Below, piece after piece: positions 55,390-64,000 of a stretch of 64,000 nt of DNA. Every line of letters begins with the position of its first letter. Within the stretch, counting starts at the first letter, position 1. The notes under the pieces are model-generated. The model had not been told where the DNA came from. It did no database searches and was given only the letters and a program-made list of their open reading frames with translations. Both the position numbers and the translations under genes were made by a program. Source of the stretch: Tolypocladium sp. Sup5 PDA-1 (lineage: Eukaryota; Ascomycota; Sordariomycetes; Hypocreales; Ophiocordycipitaceae); NCBI GenBank assembly GCA_000750105.3, contig JPHH03000074.1:1-64000 (forward strand). Reading direction: 5' to 3'.

Positions 55390-56600
55390 AGCGAGAGCAT
55401 TCAAAACTGCTGGCCCAAACCCGACACCGAAAATCCACATTGATGGATCCGCCCTCACAATTCGACCGCCAGCCGCAGGCCCGGGAATTCTGCCAATGGG
55501 CGAAAGATTGTCGTACTAATATATTGGATAAGGATCTGTTGAAGTAATTTATGTTTACCGTCAGCAGTGGGTTCTCACTGATAAAGTAACGAGAGCACAA
55601 AATTTCCCGTTACCATGCTGCACCCCGAAGATAACTTGCACAACTGCTTTGGCCAGTGCTACTACGGCCGGGGCGCCGCCTCCAGCTGCCATATGCTGGT
55701 CAATACCCATTCCACCTGTCTCCACGTCGTAGCTGCTGGTGCGGCGGGGCCTGCGGGCGCTGCAGGATCCGCAAACGGTAACCCTGGTGCTGGCGGTGCT
55801 GCGTTCCCAAGCATAATATTGAGGTAATAGCGCGCTAGGGGCGGCCCCACGGGGTAAGTGTGGCCCAGCGCCATGTTGTTCTTTTTGTTGCTTTGTCTTT
55901 CCTCCCAACGGCAGCGTTTAAGAAATAGGGATAAAGGCAGCGGAAGGTAATAAAGGGAGAATAACGTCTTTATAGAATAGGGGCACAAAGATCTCTTAGA
56001 ATAGGGGCACAAGGGGCAGAGATAGGAGGCAATAGTAAGCTTGTATATAAGGCAGTTGAATTGCTTGGTTCTCTTCTCCATCTAGCTAGGAAGGAAAGCC
56101 CGTATATATAGACCGCTGGAATCGGACTTCGGATAGATCTATCTATCCGTGTCACACGGACCGTGTGTATTCGGACTTCGGGCTACTATAGAATACCGAT
56201 AGGTTAGGTCTTATAGATAGGAATTATGTCCTAGTCCTTTAAGGCTAATAGGTTAAGTCTGAGTCTAGGTCTTATAGATAGGAATTGTGTCTTATGGATA
56301 GGAATTATCAAGACCTTCCTAATAGTCTAGGTCTTACAGCACCGTCTTCTGATCGAGATCAAGGAGAATATTACTAACCGTGATTCGTCAGCGCGTATCA
56401 TTGCGGGCGGTTAGGGGATGTAACGTGCGTCTGACCAACTTGTAGAGTCAGGTTTAAGGTCTGCGTGCATCGCCCAAGGTCTCCGATGATCTTCTCGACG
56501 TCCTTACTCTCGAATGGCCATCTTAGGCCGCGAATACCAGCCGACTTATTGCCTGGCGGGCTGTTTTCAGGCGAAGTTGTTCGTGCAGGCCTTGCAGCTG
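55390..56600. other. Intergenic, no recognised gene
   Basis: Frames at 55561-56081 on the minus strand are Pro/Ala/Gly-rich over a simple GC stretch (cctgcgggcgctgcaggatc). 55960-56340 carries short direct words (aggaattatgtctta, aataggggcacaa) repeated two to three times. No gene was identified. Confidence 0.4.
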
Positions 56601-56790
56601 CGATTTGTCAAACGATATTCCGCCCCAGCCGAGGAGGCGTCCCGACCCACATGGGCACCGTTGTTGTGTATATAACTGGGACCTTCGTCCCCTTGACTTG
56701 GGCAGTGGTTAAGGCCAATAGACTCTCTACAACCCTACATTTTGATATCTACAACCCTCACATGCATCGCATCTTTCCATTTACATTTGA
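56600..56790 (+). repeat. Dispersed promoter-like repeat, copy C
   Basis: It includes cgatattccgccccagccga, then gttgtgtatataactgggac, ttgacttgggcagtggttaa, and ends catctttccatttacatttg. It is the longest of the three copies; the left half matches copy B and the right half matches copy A. Confidence 0.8.
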
Positions 56791-56882
56791 CATGCCAACC
56801 TGAGGGAGCTTGCCTAAGGCCACCCGACCTATCCACCAGGCGTGCGCAAGCCCGTCTAATTATCCGCTGAACGGATGGAAAG

Positions 56883-57173
56883 TTACTGGCAGCAGTAGAC
56901 CTTAAAACCGCACCCATTGTCGCTCGGAACTCGATCAACCTCCCTCCATCCGGGGGGACAATAGTTGTCACACCAAGGAGCGGTACCAGCCCAATAGCAT
57001 CGCTCGGCAACCTGGTTCTCTACATTTTCCACAGCATCATTTCCGGCCGGCATATCTTTGCATAGATCGGACAGTTTAGAAATCAAAGTGAAGAGAGTAC
57101 AAAAGCATATCAACTAACCAATAGTCGCAGCCGAGGCCGTAGAAACGATAGCGATAATAATCTTAAAATGCAT
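56883..57173 (-). CDS. Small secreted Cys-rich protein (GTAPWC motif)
   Basis: Exon 1 (57173-57119) encodes MHFKIIIAIVSTASAATI, a signal peptide. A 63-nt GT-AG intron (57056-57118) joins it to exon 2 (57055-56883), giving 75 residues in all. The mature C-terminal part has six cysteines, C-x8-C-x3-C-x15-C-x5-C-C, with CYWAGTAPWCDNYCPPGW and an end GFKVYCCQ. This spacing recurs in several fungal secreted proteins with a GTAP[FW]C core; their role is not established. A TATA box (tatataaag on the coding strand) is at about 57268-57276. Splicing phase and frame are clean. It lies tail to tail with repeat copy C. Confidence 0.75.
57056..57118 (-). other. Intron of the 75-residue secreted gene
   Basis: gttagt...gcaaag is 63 nt. 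Removal yields the codon gat at the junction and an open frame to TAA 56883-56885. Confidence 0.7.
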
Positions 57174-57267
57174 TTTGATAGCCAAAAGTCTGGAATAGAT
57201 TTAATGGCTGGAATGGTGGTGAATGGCGGGGATATGTAGTTAATGAGCAGGGAGACGAAGCCGCCCT

Positions 57268-57276
57268 TTATATACT
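57268..57276 (-). promoter_or_regulatory. TATA box of the 75-residue secreted gene
   Basis: tatataaag on the minus strand lies about 95-100 bp upstream of ATG 57173. Confidence 0.55.
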
Positions 57277-58307
57277 TGAGAGCTAATAAGCAATACTCGT
57301 ATATATAGTCATACCTCAGTTATGGAATGTCAACAACGGGTGCCTCGCAAATCAATACGACTGTCTTTGGACGTGTCTCAAAATATTGCCTAATGATATC
57401 TGACCTGACTGCACCGATGTCGATTTAGACGGACTAGCGTATATCTTGGGACGTGGAGTGCCATACACACTTATCGCCCGTATGCAATGACTTCTCATCT
57501 CGTCCATGGAGAGGTGCACGGGCAAAAATGTTGCAGAAAGAGGCAATGGTCAACGCATGACGGCAAGCTGAAGCTGCAATACTACTGCATGCATCGCGTG
57601 TCCGAGCGCCTGTCTATGCCTGGGACACAATTCTCCCCGCCACCGGCAGCATCCGGGCGGAGATCGCTGGTGGTCTGCGTAACCAATCAGCTCTGCTGCC
57701 CCCTCTCCTCTCCGTGCCGCTCTTGCAGCTTGTCATACGAACTGGGCTTGCATACAGAGCGATTCTGGCGCTTGTGCAGACAGGGGGAAACACCTCACAG
57801 GGTGGGGTTCTGCCTCTCTTACATAATTCCACTTCTCCTGCCACTCCTGGTGGAGAAATAGGGCAATAGGCCCTTAGAGATTCTAGCAATACTTGTACTG
57901 TTTGCGAAGGGTGACGAGCAAGGACGAAAGGAAGGCAGCTGCGGGAACGATAGACCGAGAATGAAAGACAAGGGAAGGGTAGAAATGAGTGTCACGACGA
58001 GAGGGTTCACTGCCCGCACCCTAGCTGAAGAAGACAGCACAAGTGACTAGCCTCACTCACTCTCGCCAGGTTGGTTACATCCTCGTCGTTGCGTGGCGAG
58101 GCGACTTTCGCTGCAAGGACGGACAGGAGAGTGTAACTGGCTGCCTCATCTCGGTGGAACAGTGGTCGGACGTGTAAGGAGGATATCGTTGGCGGGCGCT
58201 GCACCCTTTACCATTGGCCTTGGAGCACGAAAGAGCCAAGCTTGGTATTTTAGCCATCTTGGCCGCGAATTAATCCATGCCGGCAGCAGCAGCCGTAGCA
58301 TCTGTCC
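57277..58307. other. Intergenic, no recognised gene
   Basis: A 124-codon plus frame (57487-57861) and antisense frames have no domain pattern. 58250-58307 is the 3' flank of the P450. Confidence 0.45.
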
Positions 58308-60096
58308 TTATATCTTCTCCCTGGGAACATATTTGCAGTAAATACCCTGGGGCAGACCGTTGCCGTGATTGTCCAAATCCGTTTTGGGTTTGAAGGGGGG
58401 AATAGCCAGCCCATTCTTATCGCAACCGCTCCACTTGAACATGGCCACGGCGTACGCGATATTAATGTTCTGCTGAATCTTGGCCCAGCGCTGGCCCACG
58501 CAGCGGTGACGCCCATTACCCCAGCCGACGACTTTTAAAGAACGAATCAGTTATTGTTATGCCATGAAGAGTTAAAAAAAACAGAAATAGTTGAAAGTCA
58601 TAGCTGGGAATAAGTTCATTTACAGACACGACTGATACCCCGCAAATCGCCATTAAAGGAAATGAGGGACGACTCTAGAATACTCACAGGCATAACTCTG
58701 TTTCTTGAACTCCTCACGCCCTTCACCGAATCGCTCAGGGTCGTACTTTGTGGGGTTCGGGTACAGATCCTCGTCGTAGTGCACGTCGCTGGTGTGGTAG
58801 GCGACGAAGCTGCCGGATGGGATGACCTCGTCGGTCCCGGGAATAGGGATTGGACTAGGGGCCATGTTCTTGCGGATCATGGCGAACGCGACGTGCATGC
58901 GGATGGCCTCCTTGAAGCAGAGCTCGATGTAGGGGAACGACGACTCCCAAGCATCGAGCGGGATCGAGTCGAGCTGCTCAACCAGGGGCGCGTCGTTGTT
59001 CCTGGAGTGGGCGTGGGCCGCGGCCTTGATCTCGCCGTAGATCTTCTCCTGCCAATCAGTGCGGTGGGCCACGATGTTCAGCATTCCGCCGGCCAATTTG
59101 CCGGCGTTGGCGACGGAGAGGAATAGCCCCATGTTGCAGAAGGTGATGATGTAGTCCTTGCTATCGCCGTTGTCGACAAGGGTTTGCAAAGCGTCATTTG
59201 CGCGAGGGATGCCACTTTTCATCCGCCTGTTGACGACAGGTGTCACAATGCTACTGATACCTTTCGTACAATACCAGCGCTTCATGTGTGACAGAGATGG
59301 CAGCCAAGGGACAGCAACGGTGTGGCTAGTGCTGGTATGCTGGAGAATCGTATAGTAACCCAACAAGCTATCTAGCAGCTTGGGATTATCGGAGATTTCA
59401 TCGCTGCACACGATACGGCAGCCCTGCTTCGCTACCAGGCGATAGCAGAAGTCGGACGGGTTCATGACGCCGGAGGGGTTCTTGGCCAAGGCCTCGAAGG
59501 CGGCGCGGGCATCCCTAGTCACGCGGGGAAGACGCTTGGTGAGCTCTTCCGATTTCATCAGGTCCAGCACGCGACGCTGAAAGTAGCTATGACCGTTCTG
59601 GAACGTAGGCTTGAAAATCTCGTGGAACTCGGTGACGTATGTTCCGATGCCCTGGATAGGCGCTCCGCTGACAAAATCCATGTGGCGGTTGTCCAGAAAC
59701 ATCTTGCGGGCGGCCTGGCCTGTCACACCAACGACGTGATGCTTGCCCAACCAGAAACTGAAGTTACCCGTCTTGGACTTCTCTACGGAGTCCGTCCAGA
59801 AGCTCCTGGAACTCGTTGTTAGCACCAAGACGTTCCCGTGGCAGAGATAACAGAAGCGCGGCTCACCATTTCCGAGTAAAGAAGCTCCAGGAGCCGACGA
59901 ATGGGATTGTATCAGACGTAAATGCTGGTGCCTTCTTGTCGACTCTGGGGCTATACGATAAATAGGCCAGGAAGCTGATAAAGGTGGCTACGAAGCCAGC
60001 GAGCCCGAGAGTCACCGGCGACTGAAAGTTATCCGAATTCAGGTCCATCCATAGGAGGTCCGTCGAAGCTATGTTAATCTTCGAAGTGAGCTCCAT
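58308..60096 (-). CDS. Cytochrome P450 monooxygenase
   Basis: The exons are 60096-59867, 59805-58688 and 58531-58308, giving 523 residues. Residues around 28-48 (TLGLAGFVATFISFLAYLSY) form the ER membrane anchor, followed by a Pro-containing hinge. The ExxR pair is in FKEAIRMH, the PERF-type motif reads YDPERFGEG, and the haem loop is FVGWGNGRHRCVG with the Cys ligand. Intron 2 is rather long (156 nt). The I-helix segment reads NAGKLAGGMLNIVAHRTDW, without the usual acidic-Thr pair, which is unusual. It starts 865 bp from a divergent questin-oxidase-like gene, suggesting shared control and a secondary-metabolite role. The clan cannot be fixed by eye. Confidence 0.85.
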
Positions 60097-60960
60097 CTTC
60101 GAAGTTAGATCTTAAAACAAACTACTTAGCGGAAACTGAGTTGGTTCGAATGAATGGCCTTATGTACCCACAGGTGCATGCTCCACTATTCTTGCCTTCA
60201 CTTATATTGAAGAAATTAGACTGCTAAGGCTAAAAGAGCATTCTAATATATCGGGCCTTCGGAATTTGGATTGATACATGGCCTGGGCAATCGGAGGTCC
60301 GGGGTTCTCGCGTGCACTCACAGTTGCGATCCTTTCTCTTCCTCCTCGGGTATTTAGTCTTGCCGAAACCATGGCGTCTGGTACTACAATTCTCTCGGGT
60401 ATTGATGGTGTAGTCTCGGGCTTTTGAAAGGTTATGCATCGGTGCATATGCCGAGTTTACTCGGGAGTCGGGACATACGCTGCCCCATAAAAAAGGTGGT
60501 ATGACGCTGCCACACTTACGGAGTACTCTCAGCTGCTTCCCTGTATAGAAAGACACTAAGATGCAAGGACTGACCCCCGAATTGGCCCATCATATGCACC
60601 GATGTATTCTCTTTCGATAGCCCAGTATGGTCAGATATAGACCCTTGCTCAGCGGCAGCCCAGGCCCACAGTGGTTGATGCAATCGTGGCAGCCATCTTT
60701 GTCTGGTGAGAGACGAAGCCAGTTACCGCAATCCTCCGTTGAACAATGACATGCCACGACTGCGCGCCAACACGAGCGACATGGACATTTCGGTGGATTC
60801 GCGCCTTCAATCCTCGAGTTCCGATCATGCGATCCAATCCCGCGTTTTATCCTCCGATCACACAGACATTCCATACATAATAGTTGCTCGACATCGACGT
60901 CAACAGCATCCATCGACCTCGTGCAACCAACAAAAAACAACAGAACTCATTCAAAATAAA
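60097..60960. promoter_or_regulatory. Divergent promoter between P450 and questin-oxidase-like gene
   Basis: No gene was recognised in the 864 bp between the two start codons. It holds two TCGN5CGR-type palindromes (60461-60471 and 60814-60824), the pattern bound by some Zn2Cys6 regulators such as AflR, though they lack full AflR consensus. A caac/aaac-rich leader precedes ATG 60961. Confidence 0.4.
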
Positions 60961-62316
60961 ATGGGAGACACAAAAATGCTGACTTCCACTTCGCAAATCA
61001 AATTGTCTGATGAGCACGTTGGTATCCTCGGTGACGCCAACGTCGAGAGCGCGTCCATTGACGAGGCGAATCGACTGCTGCAAAAGAACCATGAAGAGTG
61101 GCACATGTTCTTCCGGGACCGTGCTGGGCACAATCACATCGTGCACTCGATCTTGACCTGCTTGGCTCTCGGCGCTGCTCCAGAAGACATCCAGAGAGCA
61201 TACGATGACGGCGTGGGCATCCAACGGCCGATTCCCGCCATTGACACCCAGATGGTCGAGGGTTTGTCCGACGATGAGACCATGTACGAAACGCTGGGCA
61301 CCATCACCCAATACACCACGTTCCTCGTCTTCTTCCAAAGGCACATAGAAGAGCATGGGTGGAAGGGGACGGTCAACAAGTACGTCTTCTCGCGCAGCAC
61401 AGTGGCTGAGAAGATGCTGGCTCGACTGTACGAGGGCGCGTACCATCCCCTCATCCATCTCGGTCTCGGCATTGAATTCCAACAGCCCAGCATCATCGCC
61501 GAAGCCCTCGCGCAAGCGGCCGCGCACGACGACAGCCACATTGGGACTCTGTTCAAGGCCTGCGAGGCACAAGCCGACATTGCGTACCCACCCAAGAACC
61601 CCAAGTCTCTGATCCAGCTTTTGCACGAAGTGCGGAACAACGAGACAATCCGCAACTCACCCCGTTGGGAAGATTTTGGCAACAAGATGAGGGACGGCGT
61701 TGTGGGAAGGGCATGCATGGAGATATCGTTTATCGCTTCTCAGTTCCGTATCAAGCCCGAGGACCTACGGCGCCGCACTGCCGAGATGATCAGTACCTGT
61801 GCGTACATGGCCGGAGCCAGCCAGCGGCGGGGCCGGAAACGGAAGATCGACTTTTTCTATATGCATACCGTTACCAGTTCCATTTTCCTCAGCGTCATCA
61901 TCAAACAAGAATGGATCAAGTTGGAAGATCGTGTGCGCATGGTGGAGTGGAAGGGTCGCTTGGACCTGGCGTGGTATGCTGTAAGCGGTTGCGCCGAGCT
62001 GCACCTGGACGCAGTCACCGCGTACCACGACGATTTCAGCGCTGCCATGGGCTGGAAAGAACTGTATGCCGCCGTCAACAAAGAGCACGACGATGGCCAC
62101 GTCGCCAAGTTGGTCCGAGCGTTGAAGAACGGACAAGAAGCCGCCCAGCCGTTCGAAGGGGGCGAGTTCAGCCAGTCATTCCCCGTCAACGGCGGCATGT
62201 GGCTCAAGATTGCTCGCATGGCGCTAGATACCACCAAGGGTTGGCCGGCCGATCAAAAATTCGTCAACTTTACTGGCTTTGATATGGGTTGGAAGATCCG
62301 TCCTGATCTTGCATAG
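60961..62316 (+). CDS. Questin-oxidase-like protein (AflY/DUF4243 family)
   Basis: This is a single exon of 451 residues from ATG 60961 (aaaataaaATGG context) to TAG. The frame is open further upstream, but the chosen Met fits the family start. Motifs are EEWHMFFRDRAGHNHIVHSI, LALGAAPEDIQRAYDDGVG, YHPLIHLGLGIEF and AYHDDF. The spread of conserved His residues is typical of questin oxidase-like enzymes, which carry out Baeyer-Villiger-type ring cleavage of anthraquinones. It should be cytosolic and cofactor use is not certain. The neighbours P450 and SDR fit an aromatic polyketide pathway. Codon use is normal and no decay is visible. Confidence 0.85.
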   Translation: MGDTKMLTSTSQIKLSDEHVGILGDANVESASIDEANRLLQKNHEEWHMFFRDRAGHNHIVHSILTCLALGAAPEDIQRAYDDGVGIQRPIPAIDTQMVEGLSDDETMYETLGTITQYTTFLVFFQRHIEEHGWKGTVNKYVFSRSTVAEKMLARLYEGAYHPLIHLGLGIEFQQPSIIAEALAQAAAHDDSHIGTLFKACEAQADIAYPPKNPKSLIQLLHEVRNNETIRNSPRWEDFGNKMRDGVVGRACMEISFIASQFRIKPEDLRRRTAEMISTCAYMAGASQRRGRKRKIDFFYMHTVTSSIFLSVIIKQEWIKLEDRVRMVEWKGRLDLAWYAVSGCAELHLDAVTAYHDDFSAAMGWKELYAAVNKEHDDGHVAKLVRALKNGQEAAQPFEGGEFSQSFPVNGGMWLKIARMALDTTKGWPADQKFVNFTGFDMGWKIRPDLA

Positions 62317-63272
62317 ATGATGGAGATGTCTGAATAGCTCAGAAGACGATTAGGGAAAATGACGTGAAGGTGTTTTGATCGCACTCCAACCTCCATACCT
62401 TGCACCCCGCTCGAATAAGGCAGCAGATTTCCTCATTGAATGTCACGAACGGGTGGTGAAAGACAACAGAAAGTGCTCCAGTTCCTTCAGCGAACAAATA
62501 ATTGACATTGAAAGGTCGTAACTCGAGCAAATAGTGTGTTCGTTCGAATCAATGTTGTGAAATGCTGCACTCACGGGTGCCTTAAAGGCTTTGAGGGCCA
62601 ATGTTGTTTATTGCTACGCTGAAGGGGAGAGAAAGGAACTATCACTTTGGAGGGCAATGTCGCAGCTTAAATTGGGCCACGCTCTGTGGGGACACTTGGT
62701 AACCTGGAATGCCTACATATGGCAGGAGAGCTTGACCGTGGCATACCCATTCTGAGAGACCGTATCCTGATAGGCCTCTTCCCAGGGCCTTCCCAGGGCC
62801 AGATCTTGAGTATGTGCTTGACCGGTTGGGAACGAAGGTATTCTGTGACACATGGACCCTCGCGAAAAGTGGCATGCACCTGACCTGCCAATCACGGCCG
62901 TGGCCGATGTGGACGAGGACCGCACAGGGCAAGAAATCATTGCTGACAGTGCTTTAGGAAGGCGACAAACATGATCCTAGTGATCTCACGCCATTCATTG
63001 ATCCGGCACCAATATCTCTGACAGATGGGTGTCGATCTGCGATGTATCTGTGCTCTACCGGAGGGCTGAGTTCCTGGATTGGTGCATAAGAAGGTTTTTG
63101 TGCGATACGCCTGTTGAAGGACGGAGCGTTGAAGAGTCCGGTTTTGGAGATACCTTGCATTGGGTGGTTTATACTCTGCTTTAAAATGGGCTGTCAATTG
63201 GATAGATGAATACGCTTTGCCACAAATGTTTGCTAGTAACCATTCTTGAGAACCCTACATACCACCCTCCTC
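62317..63272. other. Intergenic, no recognised gene
   Basis: Open frames at 62642-62940 and 62937-63197 on the minus strand have no motif or signal peptide. The first 200 bp are the 3' flank of the questin-oxidase-like gene. Confidence 0.4.
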
Positions 63273-64000
63273 TCAAAACCACTGCTTATTCCCAAAATGA
63301 CTAACGAACGCTCCTCCAAAGGTCTCCACCGTCGCCTGGTCTATGACCTCCAGCTGCATCCTCACACTGTCCTCCACCGTGATCGGGCCTGTAAAATGCG
63401 GCGCGTACTCCTTGAACTTCGCACTCATCACCTCCCTCCCCTTGACCTCCTCCTCAGTCGGCTGCGTTTCTCGCGTAGACACGACACCGGGACTAATCGA
63501 CATGAACATTATGCCCTCCGCAACACCGACCGCTGCATGGTACTTCGCCACCAACAGGTTGGCTGCGGCTTTGGAGATAGCATATGGTCCGGCGTTATGG
63601 ATCGCGAAGCGATTCACGGCGTCCATGTCCGCCAACGCTGACGAAATGGTTATGACTTTCTTCACCTCACCTTTTCGAATCAAGGGAAGGAAGGTGTTGA
63701 TCGTATGTGCCAGGCCTACGACATTCGTTTTGAACGAGTCCATGAGGTCTTGCTCCAGGACTTCTGGGGCCAAGTCGACGACGGTTTTGAAAGCGCTCCT
63801 CTGGCTCAGGAGCGCGGCGTTGTTGACCAGGACGTCCAGATCACCGCCTGTAATGTTCGAGACCTCGTCAGCGGCGACGTGGAGGGCTTTAACATCAGTT
63901 ATATCGGCCAGAACGAGGTGCACGTTGGTGATGCCGTCGGCGGCCAGACGATTTTCTGTGGCGGCTTTGTTGCGGACCATGCCGATGACGGTATTGGCTG
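63273..64000 (-). CDS. Short-chain dehydrogenase/reductase, 5' end off the window
   Basis: The visible part runs from the window edge to a stop at 63273, about 240 residues. The NAD(P)-binding GxxxGxG loop lies beyond base 64000. Seen here are the adenine-site LADITD, NNAALL after LDVLV, the catalytic Ser in VITISSALAD, the Tyr-Lys pair in PYAISKAAANLLVAKYHA, and SISPGVVSTRE. The order is that of classical SDRs. It is convergent with the questin-oxidase-like gene and could be a tailoring reductase in the same pathway. No stops or frameshifts were found. Confidence 0.85.
   Translation of the reverse strand, partial: ANTVIGMVRNKAATENRLAADGITNVHLVLADITDVKALHVAADEVSNITGGDLDVLVNNAALLSQRSAFKTVVDLAPEVLEQDLMDSFKTNVVGLAHTINTFLPLIRKGEVKKVITISSALADMDAVNRFAIHNAGPYAISKAAANLLVAKYHAAVGVAEGIMFMSISPGVVSTRETQPTEEEVKGREVMSAKFKEYAPHFTGPITVEDSVRMQLEVIDQATVETFGGAFVSHFGNKQWF

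Noticed and set aside
60461..60824. AflR binding sites controlling the P450 and questin-oxidase-like pair.
   Set aside because: Two TCGN5CGR words occur, but inner positions do not match the full consensus and about one such hit is expected by chance in 860 bp. They are mentioned only as candidates.
60847..61626. A 259-codon minus-strand frame over the questin-oxidase-like gene.
   Set aside because: It is a shadow of the plus-strand gene, without motifs.

Overview
The window looks like an accessory, transposon-scarred stretch of a filamentous ascomycete genome, probably Sordariomycetes. The evidence is short GT-AG introns (47-66 nt), fungal-only families (HET domain, fungal transcription factors, NACHT proteins with a PNP_UDP effector domain, small secreted Cys-rich proteins, a questin-oxidase-like enzyme), and decay resembling repeat-induced point mutation (RIP). 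In the decayed genes many Trp (TGG) and Gln (CAG) codons have become TAG, while the reading frame often stays otherwise open. The species cannot be fixed from sequence alone.

Layout. 0-5 kb: AT-rich repeats, a dead transcription factor, a dead HET-domain gene and a small secreted protein. 6-12 kb: a gene of unknown family broken by two TAGs, an integrase-type element relic, a Cys-motif gene fragment and a hAT end with its terminal repeat. 12-17 kb: a graveyard of signalling and immunity-type genes: an FHA-kinase, a fold-back inverted piece of the same kinase, a sirtuin cut exactly at that junction, and a PNP_UDP-NACHT-ankyrin NLR-like gene. 16.9-21.7 kb: two solo LTRs in opposite orientation around an intact GPI-type secreted protein, then a second hAT relic. 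22.9-25.8 kb: convergent RIP-damaged NLP-like and GMC oxidoreductase genes and a secreted repeat protein. 27-34 kb: a dispersed promoter-like repeat, a MARVEL-like membrane gene, a five-exon secreted Cys-rich gene and a hidden 58-residue secreted gene. 34.9-38.2 kb: one large dead gene whose readable stops, over about 400 codons, are all TAG. 39-42 kb: a third solo LTR splitting a coding frame, a hAT end, and an intact Gfo/Idh/MocA oxidoreductase whose last codons lie in that hAT end. 43-51 kb: a truncated UNC93-like transporter, a 3-hydroxyacyl-CoA dehydrogenase relic, another transcription factor relic and a broken secreted-protein gene.

The right end (52-64 kb) is much healthier. It holds a GNA1-type acetyltransferase, a sugar-transporter MFS gene, a small secreted Cys-rich gene, and then a P450 divergent from a questin-oxidase-like gene, followed by an SDR running off the edge. 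The last three look like the border of a secondary-metabolite gene cluster that continues beyond base 64000.

Three mobile families are definable directly: a ~200-bp LTR (TGTCAACC...GTTGACA) present as three solo copies, each with a perfect 5-bp target duplication; a hAT family with terminal sequence CAGGGCTCCGATCAA seen at three places; and an rve-type element. No CRISPR, rRNA or convincing tRNA gene was seen.
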